From Paraktedonobacter sp039923935 (GTDB lineage Bacteria; Chloroflexota; Ktedonobacteria; Ktedonobacterales; Ktedonobacteraceae), in contig JBDTBU010000172.1 of NCBI GenBank assembly GCA_039923935.1, positions 1 through 11,652 of the forward strand: DNA of 11,652 nucleotides, in the 5' to 3' direction. Positions 7,178-11,652 of the stretch are shown one piece after another. The notes under the pieces were generated by a model that worked only from the letters and a program-made list of their open reading frames with translations, was not told where the DNA came from and did not search any database. The position numbers were made by a program, and so were the translations under genes. Position 1 is the first letter of the stretch. Each line of letters begins with the position of its first letter.

Positions 7178-8347
7178 ATGAAGGTCGCATTGGTTCACGA
7201 TTATCTCAATCAGATGGGTGGTGCCGAACGGGTAGTACTGGCACTTCATGAGCTGTTTCCTGATGCTCCTCTCTATACGTCGATTTACGACCCCAAGCGC
7301 GTCGATCCGGCTTTTCAGAAAATGGATATTCGCACGTCTTTTATGCAAAAATTTCCTTTTATCATGAAACATCACCAGCCTTATCTGCCGTTTTATCCGT
7401 CTGCGATGGAGAGTCTGGATCTGCGCGGCTATGATTTGATCTTGAGCAGCTCTAGTGCTTTTGGGAAGGGTGTGATTGTGAAGCCGGGGACGTTGCATAT
7501 CTGCTATTGCCACACGCCGATGCGCTGGTGCTGGAACTATCACGAGTACGTTGAACGTGAGCAATTGGGCGGGATGGCGCGGCGCATCTTGCCATTTATG
7601 ATGACGTGGCTGCGTGTCTGGGATCAGGCCAGCGCGGCACGAGTGGATCATTTTATCGCTAACTCACCAGTGATAGCTGAGCGTATCCAGAAATATTACC
7701 GCCGCGAGGCGCAGGTGATTCCGCCGCCAGTCGAGGCTAGCCGTTTTCTGTTTGATCCAGCTAGTCAGCTAGGCGATTATTTTCTGATTTTGGGGCGTTT
7801 CGCACCCTATAAACGCTTTGATCTGGCGATCCAGGCCTGTAATAAGCTGCAATTGCCTCTGGTGGTGATTGGCAAAGGGCGCGACGAGAAGCGGCTCAAA
7901 GCTATGGCCGGGCCAACAATTTCCTTCCTAGGCGGACTCTCGGATGCGGAAGTCCTGGAATATTTCGCGCATTGTCGTGCTTTCCTTTTTCCAGGTGAGG
8001 AAGATTTTGGGATTACACCGTTGGAGGCCCAGGCATCTGGTCGGCCAGTTATCGCCTATGGAGCAGGTGGAGCTTTGTCCTCAGTGGTCGAGGGTGTCAC
8101 TGGCACGTTTTTCCGTGAGCAGACGGTTGAGAGCTTGGCGGGTGTGCTGGCCTCGTTTGACGAGCGTCAGTATGATCCACAGACCATTCGCAATCACGCT
8201 CTGGCTTTTGATACACCGCGTTTCCAGCGTCGCATTCTGCACTATATCGAGACAAAAATGCAGGAGCAGCGTGTCCAGGTAGAGGATTATACAGAGGGTG
8301 ATTCAGTCCCCGTTTTTGGCTCAGCAATGCATAATGAAAGGGAATAG
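7178..8347 (+). CDS. Glycosyltransferase, GT4 family, second copy
   Basis: A retaining GT-B enzyme that probably adds a later sugar to the primed lipid-linked glycan. The N-terminus MKVALVHDYLNQMGGAERV (1-19) is typical of a widespread EPS glycosyltransferase group, as are SSSSAFGKGVI (90-100) and ICYCHTPMRWCWNYHEY (108-124). The donor domain begins at YFLILGRFAPYKRFD (201-215), with Lys212 in the donor-binding position; the EX7E motif is Glu275/Glu283 in GEEDFGITPLEAQASGRPV (273-291). The last 25 residues are acidic and unconserved-looking. It is not a close duplicate of the GT4 gene at 4299, because the acceptor domains differ throughout. The start ATG has GAGGAG (7162-7167) inside the end of the preceding gene, and the next gene starts 5 bp after its stop. 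Donor and acceptor sugars are unknown. Confidence 0.9.
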   Translation: MKVALVHDYLNQMGGAERVVLALHELFPDAPLYTSIYDPKRVDPAFQKMDIRTSFMQKFPFIMKHHQPYLPFYPSAMESLDLRGYDLILSSSSAFGKGVIVKPGTLHICYCHTPMRWCWNYHEYVEREQLGGMARRILPFMMTWLRVWDQASAARVDHFIANSPVIAERIQKYYRREAQVIPPPVEASRFLFDPASQLGDYFLILGRFAPYKRFDLAIQACNKLQLPLVVIGKGRDEKRLKAMAGPTISFLGGLSDAEVLEYFAHCRAFLFPGEEDFGITPLEAQASGRPVIAYGAGGALSSVVEGVTGTFFREQTVESLAGVLASFDERQYDPQTIRNHALAFDTPRFQRRILHYIETKMQEQRVQVEDYTEGDSVPVFGSAMHNERE

Positions 8348-8352
8348 AAGCC

Positions 8353-9201
8353 GTGGAACTACGGACCTATGCAAAAATTATCTGGCGATATATCTGGTTA
8401 GTTGCTCTGATTGTAGGAGTGGTAGCTGCGTACTCCGGCTATCAGTATTACAAGTTGCGTAAGATACCGGGTGCTCTGACTGCTTATAATTCCAACATTT
8501 CTTTGCAAATCGGTCTGGATGCGACGACCAAAGGTGATCCCAATCCAGCCGATAATGTGACAGTTTCAGAAGCACTTGCGGATACGCTGGTCATGAGTCC
8601 CATCCTGTCGTCCAGAGAGTTTTGCACCGATATCTCTCATCAGATTGGGCAGGATATGAACGAGATAGAGCAGCGTTATCCCGGCACCGACTTGGGAAAT
8701 ACGAACTGGCAAAATCCTACCGATAGCACTGTCAGCCTTATCGCAAGCGCTCTTACCTCTACACGTTCGCATAGTGTGGTGACGATTAGCGTCAATTGGA
8801 GTACGGCGGCTGGTTCCTGGGCTATTGCGAACGCGATAGGTGAGCTTAGTTCGTCTCGGATAGGACAATACCTGGACTATGTGGTCGCGACCAATTTTAC
8901 TCGTAGCACCGCAACGGGTAATTATATTCAGCCGGAGGTTTCTGCCCGTGTGATCAGTGCTGCTTCCGTACCAGGCAAGGTTCCTGGTTCGTCGGCCAGT
9001 AAGCTCACACTGCTGATCCTGCTTGTGGTGGTCGCGCTGGCGATTGCTCTTGCGCTGGCTTTTCTGCTGGATTATCTGGATGACCGTATTCGGACCAAAG
9101 AGGATGTTGCCGATCTTTTTCAGTTGCCAGTGTATGGAGAGGTGCCCCATGCTCCTACGCCTGGTCGTATCGCCCGAACCCGTAGCCAGCCAGTTGTTTA
9201 A
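8353..9201 (+). CDS. Wzz-like polysaccharide chain-length determinant / co-polymerase
   Basis: An inner-membrane polysaccharide co-polymerase that sets glycan length and works with a BY-kinase-like cytoplasmic partner. Two membrane helices flank an extracytoplasmic domain: about 12-30 (WRYIWLVALIVGVVAAYSGY region) and 218-240. The Wzz hallmark before the second helix is ISAASVPGKVPGSSASK (201-217, prolines 207 and 211). After it comes the cytoplasmic juxtamembrane motif YLDDRIRTKEDVADLF (241-256) and LPVYGEVP (258-265), as in CapA/Wzc adaptor regions. The outer domain of about 185 residues is short and shows no long coiled coil, so it resembles compact CapA-type proteins more than Wzc. The short cytoplasmic tail is where CapA-type adaptors activate their kinase. 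The start is GTG with AAAGGG 10 nt upstream, overlapping the end of the previous gene. The gene at 9390 encodes its expected partner, which is catalytically degenerate. Confidence 0.88.
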   Translation: MELRTYAKIIWRYIWLVALIVGVVAAYSGYQYYKLRKIPGALTAYNSNISLQIGLDATTKGDPNPADNVTVSEALADTLVMSPILSSREFCTDISHQIGQDMNEIEQRYPGTDLGNTNWQNPTDSTVSLIASALTSTRSHSVVTISVNWSTAAGSWAIANAIGELSSSRIGQYLDYVVATNFTRSTATGNYIQPEVSARVISAASVPGKVPGSSASKLTLLILLVVVALAIALALAFLLDYLDDRIRTKEDVADLFQLPVYGEVPHAPTPGRIARTRSQPVV

Positions 9202-9389
9202 CAAGGTACAGTGGTTTGACGGGATGTCGATGAAAAAATGGGACAAGCAGATATGGGACAAGAATACCTCCTCTCCGATTTGGCGCAACAAAACGTGTTC
9301 TAGCGGTTTGCCAAATCGGCATAAGAAGGTACTGCAACGTGTTCTCCTTAGACACGTTGCGTTCATAGAGAGCTAGAGGAGTTGGTGTC
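9202..9389 (+). other. 188-bp spacer with two hairpins inside the EPS operon
   Basis: Other gaps in this operon are 39, 2, 5 and 47 bp, so this one stands out. Hairpin 1 pairs ccgatttggc (9275-9284) with gccaaatcgg (9310-9319), 10 bp with a 25-nt loop. Hairpin 2 pairs gcaacgtgt (9334-9342) with acacgttgc (9352-9360), 9 bp with a 9-nt loop. The sequence aacgtgttct occurs in the loop of hairpin 1 (9292-9301) and in hairpin 2 (9336-9345), so the right arm of hairpin 2 could pair with either. No T-run follows. The ribosome binding site AGGAG (9377-9381) lies just downstream of hairpin 2. No convincing coding frame is seen; a frame covering part of it is the out-of-frame shadow of the Wzz-like gene. 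Confidence 0.65.
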
Positions 9390-10106
9390 GTGGGATCAGA
9401 CTCACATGAGCAACACGCTTTGCTTACCGACTATGCAAATGCAGCCGCCTACAGCCAGGCGTTTTATACACTTTTTGCCAATATTCGCTTTCATTGGGAA
9501 AGCGAACAACGAGCGGCTGTGCAAGAGCCAGGGGTCACGTTCAGGTCACAGGTACATACGCTGTTAATTACATCGGCTTCGGCCTATAAAGATCAGTTGA
9601 CTGTTGCGGCTAATCTCGCTATAGTAGCTGCTCAGAGCGGTTCAGAAACCGTTTTGGTTGATGCTGATTTGCGAACGCCGAGTGTGCGGCAGTGTTTTGG
9701 CTTGGCACCGAGTACTGGTTTGAGTGAACTGTTGGAAGAAAAGGATCTCACCATGCAAAGCATTACCGCGTGCTTGCAGCCCACGTTTGTGTCTGGTCTG
9801 CGTGTGCTAAGTGCTGGAACTATCCGGGAGCAGGGTACCGCTTTGATGCTCTCCCCGCGCCTGGAAGCAGTCACCACTGGAGTGCGGGAGATCGTGGCCG
9901 CATCTGAGAAGCAGCCGGGCATTGTGATTTATCATTGTGCGCCTGTATTATCCGGCCCAGATGCATCGCTAGTTGGTGCTCTGGCTGAACAGACGGTGTT
10001 GACGGTGATTATGGGCAAGACGACGCGTGCTCAGGCTAAACAAGCCCAGGAGCAGTTGCAGCAGGCCCATATCAAGCTCGCTGGTGTCATTATGCTGCAC
10101 CCCTAG
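9390..10106 (+). CDS. BY-kinase-fold protein (CpsD/CapB-like) with degenerate active site, probable pseudo-kinase
   Basis: By position, length (238 residues) and fold it is the cytoplasmic partner of the Wzz-like protein. The core aligns without gaps to CapB/CpsD kinases: TSASAYKDQLTVAANLA (61-77) covers the P-loop and VLVDADLRTPS (88-98) is an intact Walker A'. However, the Walker A consensus GxxGKST reads YKDQLT, with Gln69 in place of the essential Lys. Walker B, normally ending in IIDTPP, reads IYHCAP, with His182 in place of Asp. The oligomerisation motif EX2RX2R reads QAFYTLF (23-29), so all three key residues are changed. No tyrosine-rich tail is present; the protein ends HIKLAGVIMLHP. 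ATP hydrolysis and autophosphorylation are therefore not expected. The frame is open and has a good ribosome binding site (AGGAG, 8 nt before the GTG start), which argues for a retained non-catalytic role rather than decay. A ParA/MinD-type ATPase is a less likely reading. Confidence 0.85.
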   Translation: MGSDSHEQHALLTDYANAAAYSQAFYTLFANIRFHWESEQRAAVQEPGVTFRSQVHTLLITSASAYKDQLTVAANLAIVAAQSGSETVLVDADLRTPSVRQCFGLAPSTGLSELLEEKDLTMQSITACLQPTFVSGLRVLSAGTIREQGTALMLSPRLEAVTTGVREIVAASEKQPGIVIYHCAPVLSGPDASLVGALAEQTVLTVIMGKTTRAQAKQAQEQLQQAHIKLAGVIMLHP

Positions 10107-10153
10107 TTTTTTCTCCATCTAGAATTTTTTCTTGTTACGAGGAGGCATGCAAC

Positions 10154-10816
10154 ATGCAAGGACCACAGGGACCAGGAACAAAAGGGCAAAAACCTCTGGA
10201 CCGTTCCGCGACGGCAGGGCACCGTTTCTCGGATCTCACCGGACGACAGTCGGTGATCCCGCAGCGTCCCCCAGGGATGACGCGCACACGTATCGATCAA
10301 CCGCCTGTGACGCCCCGTGTGGCGCGTCCGCAGCACAAGACAAGTAAGATGCGCAAGCCCAAAACCTGGCGCGGATGGTCGCTGCTTCTGGTGATGGGAG
10401 CCGTGCTCGTGCTGGTGATTTATGGGGTGACACAATTTGTCATAGCTGCGAACGCCGCTCTACCCTCCGCAAGTGCCGCAAGTGGGTTTCTCTCGAATAT
10501 CCAGAGTGCAGACTACGAGGATGCGTACAATGCTCTTTCTGCCACTGCAACCTTGCAACTCAGCAAGAGCGATTTCACGCAGATGGCCCAGAAAGACGAT
10601 CATTGTTATGGTCAGATTACGAACTATACCGAAGTGGATGGTAGTGCGACGAGTATCTCAGATGGGACTATTCAGAGCTATGCCTATATGGTCTCGCGTA
10701 GTAAGCTGAACAAACCATATCAGCTTACCCTGACACTGCAAAAGGACGCTACTGGTGACTGGAATATCACCAGTTATGGCGCCGATCTCGGTCCCGCTGC
10801 GCCCACATGTAAGTAG
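10154..10816 (+). CDS. Single-pass membrane protein with small extracytoplasmic domain, function unknown
   Basis: Not recognised as a named gene. About 74 N-terminal residues rich in Pro, Gly, Arg, Thr and Gln look disordered, and their basic end (KTSKMRKPKTWR, 62-73) suggests a cytoplasmic location. One membrane helix (about 75-98) follows. The outer domain (105-220) has an alpha start (ASGFLSNIQSADYEDAYNALS), then beta-rich sequence ending in DWNITSYG, a layout like NTF2-like/DUF4878-type domains of small envelope proteins. C151 and C219 could form a disulfide. The start ATG at 10154 has AGGAGG (10140-10145) 8 nt upstream; an out-of-frame ATG at 10147 is too close to be used. It follows the pseudo-kinase gene by 47 bp in the same direction, so it may be part of the EPS transcript, and a large hairpin follows it. 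Confidence 0.75.
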   Translation: MQGPQGPGTKGQKPLDRSATAGHRFSDLTGRQSVIPQRPPGMTRTRIDQPPVTPRVARPQHKTSKMRKPKTWRGWSLLLVMGAVLVLVIYGVTQFVIAANAALPSASAASGFLSNIQSADYEDAYNALSATATLQLSKSDFTQMAQKDDHCYGQITNYTEVDGSATSISDGTIQSYAYMVSRSKLNKPYQLTLTLQKDATGDWNITSYGADLGPAAPTCK

Positions 10817-10833
10817 GCGAAAACGTGTAGAAC

Positions 10834-10895
10834 GAACATACAGAGATGGGGTAGCAAACGGCACCAACCGTTTGTCACCCCATCTCTGTATGTTC
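10834..10895 (+). terminator. Large 62-nt hairpin, possible terminator or RNA-processing site
   Basis: The 19-nt arm gaacatacagagatggggt (10834-10852) pairs perfectly with 10877-10895. One A/C mismatch and a G-T pair lead to a second perfect 7-bp stem (caaacgg 10855-10861, ccgtttg 10868-10874), closed by a 6-nt loop. It lies between two plus-strand genes. Only a poor T-stretch follows (ttctta), and the base of the stem is AT-rich, so it is not a textbook intrinsic terminator. A processing site, a small-RNA precursor or a repeat element are alternatives. Confidence 0.55.
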
Positions 10896-10984
10896 TTACC
10901 ACAAACAAATGAACCTTTGCGTGTGATTCTGCTACCTATAACATAGAAAAGGAAATAAGAGCTTGGTAAAGAGAGGTACAGTAC

Positions 10985-11581
10985 GTGGAGTCTTTGGCGC
11001 TACAAGGGGTCACTTGGATGACCAGTGAATCGCTCGCGGATGACGCCCAGTTGATTCGGCGTATTGCGCGGGGAGATCGGCAAACGCTCTCCGAACTGTA
11101 TGTGCTCTATCAGCGTCCGCTTTTCGCGTATTTGCTCCAGCTCACGCCCGATTATGGGCTGGCCGAAGAATTGTTGCAAGATACGTTGGTGGCTGTGTGG
11201 AAGAGTGCACGCAACTTCGAGGAGCGCTCCAAGGTTTTGACCTGGCTGATTGGGATTGCTCGTCGTCAGGCGCACAATACGCTACGTCAGCATACACTGC
11301 CCCTGGTCGATCTTGCCGAACTCGCAGAGATGCCCGCGAATGACCTGGAACCCGAAGCGTGTGTTCTGGCGAGTGTGGAGCGCGATGAATTGGCGCAGAC
11401 CATGCACCAACTGTCTTTTGTGCATCGTGAGGTGCTGCAGTTAATTTTTGTCCAAGAACTGTCTTACCAGGAGACGGCCAGTATCCTTGAGGTTCCTGTT
11501 GGAACGGTCAAGAGCCGTCTGAGCAATGCCCGACGCGCATTACGCGTGCTTTTGGATGCGAGAGAGGATGCAACCCGATGA
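10985..11581 (+). CDS. ECF-type RNA polymerase sigma factor (sigma-70 family, group 4)
   Basis: Directs RNA polymerase to a stress or envelope regulon. Region 2 is at about 35-103: DRQTLSELYVLYQRPLFAYL (31-50), AEELLQDTLVAVWKSA (60-75) and LTWLIGIARRQAHNTLR (85-101). A short acidic linker leads to region 4 (about 133-190), with LSFVHREVLQLIF (143-155), LSYQETASILEVPVGTVKSR (159-178) and NARRALRVLL (181-190), the DNA-binding helix-turn-helix for the -35 element. Size is normal for ECF factors without extra C-terminal domains. Two starts are possible: GTG at 10985 with AGAGG 8 nt upstream, or ATG at 11018 with AAGGGG 8 nt upstream, giving 187 residues; the latter fits the family equally well. 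It overlaps the next gene by 4 bp (ATGA), the usual arrangement for an ECF factor and its anti-sigma factor. Confidence 0.93.
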   Translation: MESLALQGVTWMTSESLADDAQLIRRIARGDRQTLSELYVLYQRPLFAYLLQLTPDYGLAEELLQDTLVAVWKSARNFEERSKVLTWLIGIARRQAHNTLRQHTLPLVDLAELAEMPANDLEPEACVLASVERDELAQTMHQLSFVHREVLQLIFVQELSYQETASILEVPVGTVKSRLSNARRALRVLLDAREDATR

Positions 11582-11652
11582 CCGCACAGATTCCGAAAAA
11601 CCATGCACAGATTGTAGATCTCTTGCCAGTGTATCTCAATGGTCGCTTGGAT
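11578..11652 (+). CDS. Probable zinc-finger anti-sigma factor, N-terminus only (partial)
   Basis: Only 25 codons are visible. The segment LLPVYLNGRLD near the end resembles the LLPAYLDGEL stretch of zinc-finger anti-sigma proteins (putative zinc-finger, PF13490), and HAQIVDLLP precedes it as in many members. The ATG overlaps the sigma stop codon as ATGA, implying translational coupling. The cysteines of the HX3CX2C motif and any membrane helix would lie past the right edge, so the assignment rests on context and a short match. By family knowledge the protein would hold the ECF factor inactive until a signal arrives. Confidence 0.7.
   Translation, partial: MTAQIPKNHAQIVDLLPVYLNGRLD

Noticed and set aside
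8566..9366. 266-codon open frame on the minus strand
   Set aside because: It lies opposite the Wzz-like gene and its spacer, has no recognisable family features, and its composition (many Arg, His, Thr) is typical of an antisense shadow.
9023..9376. Plus-strand frame running from inside the Wzz-like gene through the 188-bp spacer, as a possible frameshifted C-terminus
   Set aside because: The Wzz-like protein already ends normally after LPVYGEVP and a short tail; the extra frame shows no kinase or linker motif, and no slippery run is seen at the junction.
10107..10153. Two T-runs after the pseudo-kinase gene as an intrinsic terminator
   Set aside because: Only a 4-bp ctag pair could form a stem near them; no stable GC-rich hairpin precedes either run.

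Overview
The window looks like chromosomal DNA of a free-living bacterium with moderate GC, frequent GTG starts and clear purine-rich Shine-Dalgarno sites. Gene style (a PP2C phosphatase fused to an outer sensor domain, a compact exopolysaccharide operon with GT4 glycosyltransferases, an ECF sigma/anti-sigma pair, a bacterial AspRS of the non-discriminating kind) would fit the Chloroflexota, possibly Ktedonobacteria. That placement is an inference from gene style, not from a marker gene.

Layout. Left arm, minus strand: the 5' part of aspS (1-1122, runs off the left edge), a repeat-rich 282-bp spacer, then a large transmembrane PP2C-type Ser/Thr phosphatase (1405-3831) with an extracytoplasmic beta-propeller-like region. 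A 467-bp non-coding spacer (3832-4298) carries divergent promoters and two perfect 10-bp palindromes. Right arm, plus strand: an exopolysaccharide block with a GT4 glycosyltransferase (4299-5525), a WcaJ/WbaP-type polyprenyl-phosphate sugar-phosphate transferase (5565-7175), a second GT4 glycosyltransferase (7178-8347), a Wzz-like chain-length protein (8353-9201), and, after an unusually long 188-bp spacer with two hairpins, a BY-kinase-fold protein whose catalytic motifs are lost (9390-10106). A small single-pass membrane protein (10154-10816) follows. A 62-nt near-perfect hairpin (10834-10895) separates this block from an ECF sigma factor (10985-11581), which overlaps by 4 bp the start of a probable zinc-finger anti-sigma gene cut by the right edge.

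How the genes work together (inference): the PCPT enzyme starts a lipid-linked glycan at the inner membrane, the two GT4 enzymes extend it, and the Wzz-like protein with its pseudo-kinase partner controls chain length or export. No flippase, polymerase or export channel is in the window. The receptor-like phosphatase and the ECF/anti-sigma pair are envelope-facing signalling modules on either side of the cluster; a functional link to it is not shown.

The most unusual items are the pseudo-BY-kinase (EX2RX2R, Walker A and Walker B all altered, Walker A' intact), the phosphatase-TM-propeller architecture, the two-hairpin spacer in the EPS operon, and the large hairpin before the sigma gene.
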